64,000 bases of DNA, from the NCBI GenBank assembly GCA_964385695.1, contig CAYLQA010000005.1, positions 49,726 to 113,725 of the forward strand, written 5' to 3'. Origin of the DNA: CAYLQA01 sp964385695 (lineage in GTDB: Bacteria; Desulfobacterota; Desulfobulbia; Desulfobulbales; Desulfurivibrionaceae). Shown here piece by piece: positions 46,007 to 54,967 of the stretch. The translations under genes were made by a program, and so were the position numbers. Under the pieces are notes generated by a model. The model was not told where the DNA came from, did not search any database, and saw only the letters and a list, made by a program, of their open reading frames with translations. Each line of letters begins with the position of its first letter. The first letter of the stretch is position 1.

Positions 46007-46102
46007 GCAGGACCTCCTTTCAACAAAGGACTCAGGTGGGTAGACTGAAGGCTGAAGGGGGTGCCCACAGGCATGATGGTCTCGTAAAAGGTTTTTTCAA
46101 TC

Positions 46103-46195
46103 GTCATTCCCGCGCAGGCGGGAGATAAGCGAGCCTCTGAGACTTCGATCCATAACTCATTGAAACAACTGGATTCCCGCCTGCGCGGGAATGAC
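46103..46195. repeat. Inverted REP-like repeat pair
   Basis: GTCATTCCCGCGCAGGCGGG (46103-46122) and its complement around 46176-46195 are perfectly paired, 52 bases apart. The ATTCCC-GGGAAT palindrome is the common dRS3/REP-like sequence of bacterial intergenic regions. Confidence 0.7.
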
Positions 46196-46255
46196 AACAA
46201 TGAGATAATTTTGCCTTTTAACGAATTCATCAAGCATGCCTTCACCCTAACCCCC

Positions 46256-47461
46256 TCACCAGACCCAGCCGGGGTTGTGCGTGGCACCGCGCTTGAGCCG
46301 CCAGAGGTAGTAGTGGGCAAATATCTTCTTTGCCCACAGCCAATGGATTCCCTGGCTCGTCTTGATGCGATTGCGCGGGGGGCGGACCGGATCGGCGAGC
46401 AGACTCAAGGCACTATCACCCATGTCCATAATGCATTGCACAAAGGGCTCCTGGCTGATCTTCTCGCCGCCCTCTATTTCCGCGGCGATATTGTGGGCGG
46501 CGATGATGGCCATCTGCTCCGTCATATGCCCGGTTTTGGGGAAGTTCACCGGTACCGGCGTCTCTTCCACCGGCCCCATGGCCACCGCCACTCCTACGGC
46601 ATAGATGTTTGGGAACTCTGTATGGCGATAGTGTTCATTGACCGGCACAAAGCCCTTGGGGTTGCCGAGCCCGGGAGAATCGGAGATGGCCTGCACGCCG
46701 GCAAGGGCTGGAATGATCAGGGAATAGCGCGATTCCATGATCTTGCCGTCAGCCAGCTCCACCGTGGAATCGGTTATCTTTGAGACGGCCGTGGAGGTGA
46801 GATAGCGGATGTCGCGCGCTTCGAGCTCGCCTTCCAGGAACTGCCGTGCCTTGCCCACGCCGCCCACGCCAAAGTGGCCCAGGAAGGGCTCAGGGGTGAC
46901 AAAGGTAATCGGCACCCGGTGGCGGAGCTTTTGCTGTTGCAGCATATGATGGATCTCAAAGGCAAACTCGTAGGCCGGGCCCAGGCAGCTTGCCCCGGGG
47001 GCGCAGCCGATCACCACCGGGCCATACTCCTGCCTGAACCTTGCCAAGGCGTCTCTGGCCTCTTCCGCCTCGGGCGGCGACATCAGCGAATGGCCGGGCC
47101 CGGTAAAGGGGCCCAGGCCGGGCACCGCCTCGTTGGCGCTGCGATGGCCGGTGGCAATGATCAGGTAGTCATAGGGGTATTCCTCGTCGCCGCCATAAAC
47201 CCTCTGGGTTTTGGCATCAATCTTTTGCACCGGGGTATGAACAAAGCGGATCCCTTTTTGGCTCAGGGGGCGTTCCAGGTCAAATGATATCTGCTCAATG
47301 GTTTTTGTCCCCATGGCCACCCAGGGAAGGGAGGGGATAAAAACAAAACGACGCTCCTTGGAGAGCACCGTGATTTCGCAGGTGGCTGCGGGGAGAAGCC
47401 GCCTGAGTTCATAGGCCACGGTCAGCCCGCCAAAAGATCCGCCAATAACAACGATTTTCAT
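46256..47461 (-). CDS. SQR-like FAD-dependent oxidoreductase
   Basis: 401 residues. FAD site VVIGGSFGGLTVAYEL at the N-terminus, a second strand-turn at TGHRS, and Cys in GASCLGPAYEF (around 160), the motif of sulfide:quinone oxidoreductase type flavoproteins. A C-terminal CIMDMGD adds another cysteine (about residue 353). The first SQR cysteine region is not clear, so the substrate could be sulfide or another quinone-linked donor. The conserved leader at 47462-47620 lies upstream. No ribosome binding site beyond GGGGGAATG. Confidence 0.75.
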   Translation of the reverse strand: MKIVVIGGSFGGLTVAYELRRLLPAATCEITVLSKERRFVFIPSLPWVAMGTKTIEQISFDLERPLSQKGIRFVHTPVQKIDAKTQRVYGGDEEYPYDYLIIATGHRSANEAVPGLGPFTGPGHSLMSPPEAEEARDALARFRQEYGPVVIGCAPGASCLGPAYEFAFEIHHMLQQQKLRHRVPITFVTPEPFLGHFGVGGVGKARQFLEGELEARDIRYLTSTAVSKITDSTVELADGKIMESRYSLIIPALAGVQAISDSPGLGNPKGFVPVNEHYRHTEFPNIYAVGVAVAMGPVEETPVPVNFPKTGHMTEQMAIIAAHNIAAEIEGGEKISQEPFVQCIMDMGDSALSLLADPVRPPRNRIKTSQGIHWLWAKKIFAHYYLWRLKRGATHNPGWVW

Positions 47462-47620
47462 CTCATTCCCCCTGTGGTCGCCTAATCCCTAAGAAGTATT
47501 GTCGTCGTCCCGCTCAGCCTGCCCTTTGCCCGCTCCGGGTGGGGCTTGTTTTGGGACGATCGCCTAACGGGTATTCCCTCCCTAAACTATAGCAGAGGAT
47601 GGGCTGAAACAGGAAATCGG
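47462..47620 (-). promoter_or_regulatory. Conserved leader upstream of the SQR-like gene
   Basis: Same arrangement as at 37564-37725: TGTTTCAGCCCATCC and CTCTGCTATAGT, then a GC-rich hairpin CCCGGAGCGGG, GACGACAATACTTCT, and GGGGGAATGAG just before the ATG. The interval 47621-47933 holds no gene that I can support. Confidence 0.5.
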
Positions 47621-47933
47621 ATATTTTTCTCTATGCGAGTTTTGCGGTGTAACTTGTTGATTTATCGTTGCGGGCCTCTGCCTGTTTTTTTTTACGAGTC
47701 TGTCAAGAAGGGATGATCTGGGCGGGGGAAAGTGAGCAAGTGCGATGCATGTGCCATCGTCGTCAGCCGCGAGGTAAAGTTTTCAGCCGGAGAAAATTCG
47801 GAAGACAGCTGGGAAAATATCGTTATAGTGAGAGCTGCTCATGACACGGCGCGCGACGCGCAAGGCTGGTGCTGTTGCCCATCCCTTGCCGGGCGGCAAA
47901 ACAATATCCAACGAATAATTATCTAGAAGCACC

Positions 47934-50195
47934 ATGAAATCCAGAGACAGCGATTCGCTTTTTGACTATTCCCGCCGCGATTTTCTCGCCCAGAACGCCC
48001 CCCTTGCCGACCGGATGCGGCCCCGCACCCTGGATGATTTTGTCGGCCAGGAGCGGATCGTCGGACCGGGCCGCCTGCTGCGCCGCGCCATCCAGGCCGA
48101 TCAGCTCTCCAGTCTCATCTTTTACGGGCCACCGGGCAGCGGCAAGACCACCCTGGCCCGGATTATCGCCAATACCACCAAGGCCAACTTTATCACCCTC
48201 AATGCCGTATTGAGCGGGGTGAAGGATATCCGTGCGGCCATTGACCGGGCAAAGGAGCGCTTGGCCGCCTATAAAGCCCGGACCATTCTCTTTATCGATG
48301 AGGTCCATCGTTTCAACAAGGTACAGCAGGATGCCTTGCTGCCCCATGTGGAAAACGGCACGGTCATCTTTATCGGCGCCACCACGGAAAATCCCTATTT
48401 TGAGGTCAACAAGGCCCTTCTCTCCCGCTCTCGAATATTCGAACTCTCCACCCTCAGTGACGAGGATCTGCAGCGGGTCGCGCAACAGGCAATAGATGAC
48501 CAGGAGCGGGGCTACGGCAACCTGCAGATCCGCTTTGCCCAAGGGGCGCTGGGGCATCTGGTTGAGATGGCCAATGGCGACGCCCGGGGGCTGCTCAATG
48601 CCCTGGAGCTTGCAATCGACACCACCGAGCCGGACCAAGAGGGGTGGATTGTCATTGATCAACAGGTGGCCGAGGAATCCATCCAGAGAAAGGCCGTGCT
48701 CTACGATAAGGACGGGGATGCCCATTATGATGTGATCTCCGCCTTTATCAAGTCGGTGCGCGGTTCCGATCCGGACGCTGCCCTCTATTGGCTGGCCAAG
48801 ATGGTCTATGCGGGGGAGGATCCTAGATTTATCTTCAGAAGGATGCTGATCCTGGCCAGCGAGGATGTGGGCATGGCCGATCCCCATGCCCTGCAGGTGG
48901 TGATGAGCGCGGCCCAGACCTTTGATTATGTCGGCCTGCCCGAGGGGCGCTTTGCCATGGCCCATGCCTGTGTCTATCTGGCCACGGCGCCGAAGAGTAA
49001 CTCCCTCCTCGCCTTTTTTTCCGCCCTGGAGAGCGTGGCCAAGGAAAAGGAGGGGGAGGTGCCCAACCATCTGAAAGACGCGGCCCGGGATGGGGAGGAT
49101 CTGGGGCATGGCAAGGATTATCTCTATCCCCATGCCTATCGGGACCACTGGGTGGCGCAGCAGTATCTGCCGACAACCCTGCAGGGCCGCACCTTTTATC
49201 AGCCCAATGACATCGGCTATGAACAGGAGATAAAGAATCAGGTGGACCGAAGGAGGGAGGAGCAGTTGGCCTCTTTCCTGGAGCAGCGGCGGGCCGAGGC
49301 CAATGGGCAAAACGAGCAATTCTTTGTCGATCATCTCCGGGGGCCGGTCCGGACCCAGAACCAATGGCTCAAGCGAACCCTGGAAAATTCCGGCAAGAGG
49401 CTGGGCGAGATCCGGGACGCCATCTATCGCCTGGCCGCCTGTAGGCCTGAGAGTCTGATTTTGGTGCTCAATGATTCCAGCGGCCTCTTGTCCTGGGAAG
49501 GGCTGCGCCGTGCACCCATGGGCGGGGTCTATTCCCTGGTGGCGGATAAAGAGGCCGCCCGGCTCCTGAGCAAGCAGGCCCTGAATCTCGATGAACTGGA
49601 GCGGCCCCAAATCATGGCAGGCGGGCTTGACGCCCTTGCGGGTCTCGTGGCCCAGGAAGAGGGACTTCTCTTTGATCTGCTCCTGGCTCGAGGGCTGCGG
49701 GAGGAGATTGAAAACAATGCCCAGTATCTCCAGGAGCTGGGGCACTATCTCGCGCCCCAGGGGAAAATGGTGGTGGCCGAGGTCTTGCCGCGCTGGAATC
49801 AGAGGCTCTATCAACTCCTGCCCCAAGACAGCTTAGAGCCGGAGACATTCCTGGCCCTGAGCGAGGCCGAGGAGGCCATCTACCAGGACAGCAGCCTGGA
49901 CTGGTGCGAAGAGGAGCAGCTGCGAGCACTCTATCGCTCTCCTGGCTTGGAGTCCGTGGAGCTGATCCGCGAGCAGACGAGCAGTGAAACCTATATCAGC
50001 CGCAACGATATTGAAAACTGGTTCACCCCCCGTGACGCGGGGCAAAAGAAATCATACTCTCAGCATCTGAGCCGGGAGATGGGCGAGGAGGAGATCGCCG
50101 CGGTCAAAAAGGTGTTTCTGGCGCAGCTTGCGAACAAGGTCTGTAAATGGATGAGCGTGACCGTCTATCTTGTTCTCGCTCCTGCCCGCCCTTGA
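47934..50195 (+). CDS. rarA: RarA/MgsA AAA+ ATPase fused to a C-terminal domain
   Basis: 753 residues. Residues 20-440 are RarA/Mgs[21 protein letters not shown], Walker [17 protein letters not shown], Walker [42 protein letters not shown]. RarA acts at stalled replication forks. The last ~300 residues (from about 455) form an extra domain, known as a RarA fusion of cyanobacteria and deltaproteobacteria, methyltransferase-like in places ([19 protein letters not shown]). Its function is not established. Confidence 0.85.
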   Translation: MKSRDSDSLFDYSRRDFLAQNAPLADRMRPRTLDDFVGQERIVGPGRLLRRAIQADQLSSLIFYGPPGSGKTTLARIIANTTKANFITLNAVLSGVKDIRAAIDRAKERLAAYKARTILFIDEVHRFNKVQQDALLPHVENGTVIFIGATTENPYFEVNKALLSRSRIFELSTLSDEDLQRVAQQAIDDQERGYGNLQIRFAQGALGHLVEMANGDARGLLNALELAIDTTEPDQEGWIVIDQQVAEESIQRKAVLYDKDGDAHYDVISAFIKSVRGSDPDAALYWLAKMVYAGEDPRFIFRRMLILASEDVGMADPHALQVVMSAAQTFDYVGLPEGRFAMAHACVYLATAPKSNSLLAFFSALESVAKEKEGEVPNHLKDAARDGEDLGHGKDYLYPHAYRDHWVAQQYLPTTLQGRTFYQPNDIGYEQEIKNQVDRRREEQLASFLEQRRAEANGQNEQFFVDHLRGPVRTQNQWLKRTLENSGKRLGEIRDAIYRLAACRPESLILVLNDSSGLLSWEGLRRAPMGGVYSLVADKEAARLLSKQALNLDELERPQIMAGGLDALAGLVAQEEGLLFDLLLARGLREEIENNAQYLQELGHYLAPQGKMVVAEVLPRWNQRLYQLLPQDSLEPETFLALSEAEEAIYQDSSLDWCEEEQLRALYRSPGLESVELIREQTSSETYISRNDIENWFTPRDAGQKKSYSQHLSREMGEEEIAAVKKVFLAQLANKVCKWMSVTVYLVLAPARP

Positions 50196-50234
50196 CCGGC
50201 AAAGAGAGGCAAGGGCCAGATACGCGAACCTGCC

Positions 50235-50669
50235 TCAGGTCAGGAGAGGGAAGAGTTCGTTGTTTTCCTTTTCAATCCGGTTCATTAAAACCGCAAGCAG
50301 GGCGATTGTCTCCTTGGTGAAATCAATCGCCTCGGCGGCGATATAGATGGAGGTGGTCCACTTTTCCATATACCGCCTAACATCAACAAGCAGATGCCCC
50401 ATCTGCTCGGAAAAGGTGGAGGCGGTCTGCCGAACCTTATCATTGGAGGAGTGCATCAGGGCGGGGTAGAGTAAGTTATCCTCCACCTTGAGATGACTGT
50501 CGAGTAACGCACTGAATTTATCCAGAATCTCACGCGCTTTCACTGCGACGTGGGTGTCGGCCACATTATCGAGCAGGGGATTGAGTTCTTCGGCAAGGGA
50601 TAAAATCTGCTTATGCTGTTGCACCAATTGGTCAATAACATCCCTTGCCTGCATGTCTGCTTGCGCCAT
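50235..50669 (-). CDS. Hemerythrin-like HHE domain protein
   Basis: 144 residues, all-helical. HHE features: QQHKQILSLAEEL, LDSHLKVEDNLLYPALM (His, Glu), and EKENNELFPLL at the end. Such proteins bind a di-iron site and respond to oxygen or nitric oxide. The gene is followed at 50670-51169 by a stretch with no supported gene. Confidence 0.8.
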   Translation of the reverse strand: MAQADMQARDVIDQLVQQHKQILSLAEELNPLLDNVADTHVAVKAREILDKFSALLDSHLKVEDNLLYPALMHSSNDKVRQTASTFSEQMGHLLVDVRRYMEKWTTSIYIAAEAIDFTKETIALLAVLMNRIEKENNELFPLLT

Positions 50670-51169
50670 TTAAACCTCCGAAGAGAACTGCATTTTCATG
50701 AATTACACCCAGGGATACATAGTAACCGCTTGCAGGGAATACTGCACCGGGTCTCTTCTGATTTTGTAAAAAGCGTAAAGGTGGATGTTGCTTGGGCGCG
50801 GTCATGCTGCCTATGGCTTTTCAGAATAAAAAAAGATGTCCCCAGAATTCTGCGAAAGCAGAGAAGGGCCAGTATTTATTACGTATTGTTCTTTTTCGCC
50901 TTACCTGACAAAATAAGTTCAAGAAAAGACCCTAACAAACCTCTTGTTCTTCCTGGCCATAGTTATTAGCCTGAAAGAATAGTTCAGTTTTTTTAGACTA
51001 AGGGCGAGAAATGAAGCAGGAAATAGACTACCTGTACACTAAGCTCCGCAGAGCCGCTTTATTGCTTTTCCTTTCGGCCTTCAGGCTGTCCACCTGAGCC
51101 GTTGGTTTGTACGTTTTTTCGCAATACTGAGGAGATTAAAGCCAGTAACAGCCCCCCAGGGAAAATGGT
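50670..51169. other. Intergenic region, no gene supported
   Basis: A 500-base interval between divergent genes. A frame of 118 codons at 50613-50969 overlaps the hemerythrin gene and is not credible. No clear promoter boxes seen. Confidence 0.4.
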
Positions 51170-54100
51170 ATGCTCTCATTGCGCAAACATAGTTTGGTCA
51201 TAAAGATCGGCTTGGCTGGCGTTCTTCTCACCCTTATCGCAGCCGGCACCAGCTACCGCTGGGAGGAACGGATAAAGAGAATCCAGTTTGAGCGTTTGGC
51301 TCAGGAACGTTTCCACCATATAGAGCGTGAGCTCCAGAAGAACCTGGAGGTTATAGAACTTCTCAGCGCTTTTTTTCATACCCACCCCCACCTTTCACGC
51401 CATGAATTCCATGACCTCGCAGGACCTCTGCTCAGCCGACACCCGAGCATCCAGGCCCTGGAGTGGATTCCCCGGGTAGGCCGTGCCGAGCGACCCGCCT
51501 TTGCGGCAAAGGCAAGGATGGATTTTCCGGGGTTCGCCATCACCGAGTTGGCAGAGGACGGCACCCTGCAGCCAGCCAGGCAACGGGAGGAATACTATCC
51601 GGTCTATTACGTTGAACCCTTCACCGGCAATGAGGCCGCCCTGGGATTTGATTTGGCCTCGGAGCCGAAACGGCATGCGGGCCTTCTCAAAGCCAGACAA
51701 AGTGGCGAACTCTCGGCAAGCGCTCCGATCCGACTGCTCCAGGAGAAGGAGCGCCAACAGGGTTTTCTCGCCTTTGTCCCGGTTTATGCGGGAGCCCATG
51801 CAGGCGCATCAAGAAGCGTCGAATATCGCCAGGGATTCCGGGGTTTCATGCTCGGCGTCTTCAGGGTGGGAAAGCTGGTGGAAAAGGCCCTTGATCCCCT
51901 TACCCCCCATGGGATCGATATCTGGTGTTACGATGTCACTGAAAAAAAAGAACTTCTTTACCACCAGGCCTCAGGTGTCATATCCAGGGCTGAAGAAGCA
52001 AGGCACTCTCCGGCTCCATGGCTTAACGGCTTCACATTTTCCCGACAACTCAGCGTGGGGGGGCGGCACTGGTCATTGTTGGCTACTCCGCTAGCCGGGC
52101 CGTTTCTCAGCTCCACCTATTACCGCTCCTGGGCGGTACTCTTCTTTGGCTTGACCATCACCCTTCTTCTCATTGGTTATTTTGTAAGCATAAACCGGAC
52201 ACAGGCCATGCTCCATGTCAGCAATCGTGCTCTGGCCGTCAGTAGTAACGGCGTGATGATCGCCGATGCCGCAAAACGCCGCTTGCCTTTGATTTATGTG
52301 AATCCGGCCTTTGAGAAGATCTCCGGCTACAGTGCTGAGGAGGTGCTTGGCAAAAGTCCTATTTTTCTTGGGGGCAAAGAGCGCAACCAGCCGGGAGCGG
52401 AAATTATCCGAAACGCCTTGCGCCATCAAACATCCGGCACCAGCACCCTGCGTTGTTTTCGCAAGGACGGTTCATTTTTCTGGAACGAGCTCTCTGTCTC
52501 CCCCATCCAGGATGAAGTAGGCCAACTCACCCATTATGTGGGCGTGTTAAATGATATCACCCTGCGCAAACAGTATGAGCGGCAACTGGAATACCAGGCA
52601 ACCCACGATGAACTCACGGGCCTGTTCAATCGACACATCATGCATGACCGGCTCTCTCAGGCCTTGGTTTATGCCCGTCGGCACGAGCTGGTCGTTGGGG
52701 TTCTTTTTTGCGACCTTGACCAGTTTAAAGTGATAAACGACTCTCTGGATCACAGCGTGGGAGATCAACTGCTCCAGTCGGTGGCTCGTCGTTTGTCAGA
52801 TTGTGCCCGCGAAGAGGACAGCGTTGCCCGTTACGGCGGTGACGAGTTTGTCATCATCCTTCCAGGCCTCAAGCGGCCGGAGGATGCCACCCTTATCGCC
52901 CGCCGGATACTTTCCGCCTGCTCCGAGCCCTTTTTGATCGACGTCCATGAGCTGCGCGTTACAATAAGCATCGGAATCAGTTTTTTCCCGCGCGATGGCG
53001 CGGATGTGCAAACCCTGGTAAAAAATGCCGATGCCGCCATGAATAGGACCAAGGAGGAGGGGCGCAATAGTTTCCAGTACTATACCCGGGAGCTGAACCA
53101 GCGGGTCACCGAACGGCTTGCTCTGGAGAGCCGGTTGCGCCGCGCTCTGGAGCAGGAAGAGCTAACGCTCCACTATCAGCCTCAGGTAGACCTGGCCACC
53201 GGCAAGGTCATCGGCATGGAGGCCTTGGTCCGCTGGATCGATCCGGAATTCGGCCTCATTCCGCCGGGCCGTTTTATTCCCCTGGCCGAAGAAGTTGGGC
53301 TCATTATTCCGCTCGGAGAATGGGTTCTCAGGCAAGCTGCGCAACAAAATAAAGAATGGCAGGAAAGTGGCCTGGCAGAGATCCTTGTGGCGATCAATCT
53401 CTCTTCCCAGCAGTTCAGCAAATCAGACATTGTCGCGCTGGCGCAACAGACAGTTGCCGCAACCGGCCTTGCCCCGAAGTACCTCGAACTCGAGATCACG
53501 GAAAGCACCCTGATGCACGACCAGGACAAATCCGCACGCACCCTGCATGCCTTACAGGAAGAGGGCTTTCCTCTTACTATCGATGACTTCGGTACCGGTT
53601 ACTCCAGCTTTGCCTACCTGCAACAGTTCCCCTTTTCAAAGCTGAAGATAGATCAGGCCTTTGTCAGAAACATCGCCACGAACCCGCACGATGCCAGCAT
53701 TGCCCTGACCATCATCTCCCTGGCCCACAGTCTCGGCATGAGGGCTATTGCCGAAGGCGTTGAAGATGAGGCGCAGCTCTGCTACCTGAAGCGGCAGGGC
53801 TGTGATGAGGTGCAGGGATTTTATTACAGTAAACCGCTCCCGGCCCCGGAGGCGACCCGGCTTCTCAGGGAGAACAAACGCATGACCGTCCCCCAGGTCG
53901 GTGACGATGACGCCCAACCCACCTTGCTGATTGTGGATGACGATCCTTTGATGACCAATTCCCTCTTCCGCCTTCTCAATGATGACGGCTATCGGGTGCT
54001 GACAACCAACGACATCACGGAGGCCTTCGCATTCCTGGCGACCAACACCATACAGGTTGTCCTTTCCGATCAGCGCATGTCGCAGATGGAGGGAACGGAA

Positions 54101-54283
54101 TTCTTATCCCGGGTAAAGGACCTCTACCCGAAAACCGTGCGTATACTCCTCACCGCTTACCCCGACCTCGATGTCGCCACTAAAGCGGTGAATCTCGGCC
54201 GGATATACAAGTTTATGAGCAAACCATGGGACCCCGGTAAATTGCGTGCCGAAATCAGGGAAGCCTTTCGCCATTTCTCCTGA
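51170..54283 (+). CDS. CHASE-PAS-GGDEF-EAL-REC signalling protein
   Basis: 1037 residues. An N-terminal helix, a CHASE sensor (about 50-300; HPSIQALEWIPRVGRAE), a second helix near 322, a PAS domain (about 350-470), GGDEF (GGDEF at 556-560, YGGDEFVIILP) and EAL (EAL at 684-686, GMEALVRW; DDFGTGYSSFAYL). A receiver domain follows at the C-terminus (VDDDPLMTNS, SDQRMSQMEG). Both catalytic motifs are complete, so it may both make and break c-di-GMP. The REC at the end is unusual for this order. The start has only weak SD sequence. Confidence 0.85.
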   Translation: MLSLRKHSLVIKIGLAGVLLTLIAAGTSYRWEERIKRIQFERLAQERFHHIERELQKNLEVIELLSAFFHTHPHLSRHEFHDLAGPLLSRHPSIQALEWIPRVGRAERPAFAAKARMDFPGFAITELAEDGTLQPARQREEYYPVYYVEPFTGNEAALGFDLASEPKRHAGLLKARQSGELSASAPIRLLQEKERQQGFLAFVPVYAGAHAGASRSVEYRQGFRGFMLGVFRVGKLVEKALDPLTPHGIDIWCYDVTEKKELLYHQASGVISRAEEARHSPAPWLNGFTFSRQLSVGGRHWSLLATPLAGPFLSSTYYRSWAVLFFGLTITLLLIGYFVSINRTQAMLHVSNRALAVSSNGVMIADAAKRRLPLIYVNPAFEKISGYSAEEVLGKSPIFLGGKERNQPGAEIIRNALRHQTSGTSTLRCFRKDGSFFWNELSVSPIQDEVGQLTHYVGVLNDITLRKQYERQLEYQATHDELTGLFNRHIMHDRLSQALVYARRHELVVGVLFCDLDQFKVINDSLDHSVGDQLLQSVARRLSDCAREEDSVARYGGDEFVIILPGLKRPEDATLIARRILSACSEPFLIDVHELRVTISIGISFFPRDGADVQTLVKNADAAMNRTKEEGRNSFQYYTRELNQRVTERLALESRLRRALEQEELTLHYQPQVDLATGKVIGMEALVRWIDPEFGLIPPGRFIPLAEEVGLIIPLGEWVLRQAAQQNKEWQESGLAEILVAINLSSQQFSKSDIVALAQQTVAATGLAPKYLELEITESTLMHDQDKSARTLHALQEEGFPLTIDDFGTGYSSFAYLQQFPFSKLKIDQAFVRNIATNPHDASIALTIISLAHSLGMRAIAEGVEDEAQLCYLKRQGCDEVQGFYYSKPLPAPEATRLLRENKRMTVPQVGDDDAQPTLLIVDDDPLMTNSLFRLLNDDGYRVLTTNDITEAFAFLATNTIQVVLSDQRMSQMEGTEFLSRVKDLYPKTVRILLTAYPDLDVATKAVNLGRIYKFMSKPWDPGKLRAEIREAFRHFS

Positions 54284-54501
54284 CGTTCATCCCGTGTATG
54301 ACGGATGAAAAACCAGACAATTTTTGGCAAGGAGTGATTTTACTCGGCCGCCTTCATTTACCCCTCTTTTTCTTATAACGGACAGTGCGGTTGTACCGTT
54401 CGGCATATGCGTTTTTTCGAGATGCCGTCCCTGACGTTTCAGGCATCAATCCTTATAGTTTAAGCTAGGAAGGGAGAAGTATAAAAGGGAGGTGAGAAGA
54501 C

Positions 54502-54732
54502 ATGACAAAAACATATGAGACATTGCAAAATAGAATCGATAATACTCTGGAATTAACAAGTGTCTGCAGAGGTGAATGGTGCAGGGAACTTGAATCCGAG
54601 GTTGACCGGTTGGAAGATGAGGCATTTACCATCTGCCGGTCTGAAGGATCATGTTCAAGCCAAGAGTTCAAGGCCCTTGAAGAGAAGATTCACAGATCCA
54701 TCGTAAATCTCTCTCCAAACATTCACATCTAA
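54502..54732 (+). CDS. Small acidic hypothetical protein (76 aa)
   Basis: 76 residues, rich in Glu, with three cysteines (SVCRGEWCRE, EGSCSSQ). GGGAGGTGAG precedes the ATG. It is helical and likely cytoplasmic; no family recognised. An intrinsic terminator follows, so it forms its own short transcript. Confidence 0.6.
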   Translation: MTKTYETLQNRIDNTLELTSVCRGEWCRELESEVDRLEDEAFTICRSEGSCSSQEFKALEEKIHRSIVNLSPNIHI

Positions 54733-54753
54733 GGATGAAACCCCATATTCAAA

Positions 54754-54784
54754 GAGGCAACCAGACAGGGTTGCCTTCTTATTT
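54754..54784 (+). terminator. Intrinsic terminator after small gene
   Basis: GGCAACC (54756-54762) pairs with GGTTGCC (54769-54775), loop AGACAG, followed by TTCTTATTT. Confidence 0.7.
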
Positions 54785-54967
54785 GGTGGTCACAACCACA
54801 CGGCACAGTTTATACATTAAAGGGATAAGCCGGTTGTTGGCCTCATTGGTAGTTGTTCAGACTTGATCTGACAATTTTAGAAATAAGGTATTATCTAATC
54901 TGATATTAACAGTAGCCATGTCAAGGCAGCATAAACATCCACGCACTCAGGACCGACTTGACGGACC

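Noticed and set aside
47919..49826. 635-codon minus-strand frame
   Set aside because: Antisense to the RarA fusion gene, which has all catalytic motifs.
50613..50969. 118-codon frame overlapping hemerythrin
   Set aside because: Runs over the start of the hemerythrin gene and has no ribosome binding site.
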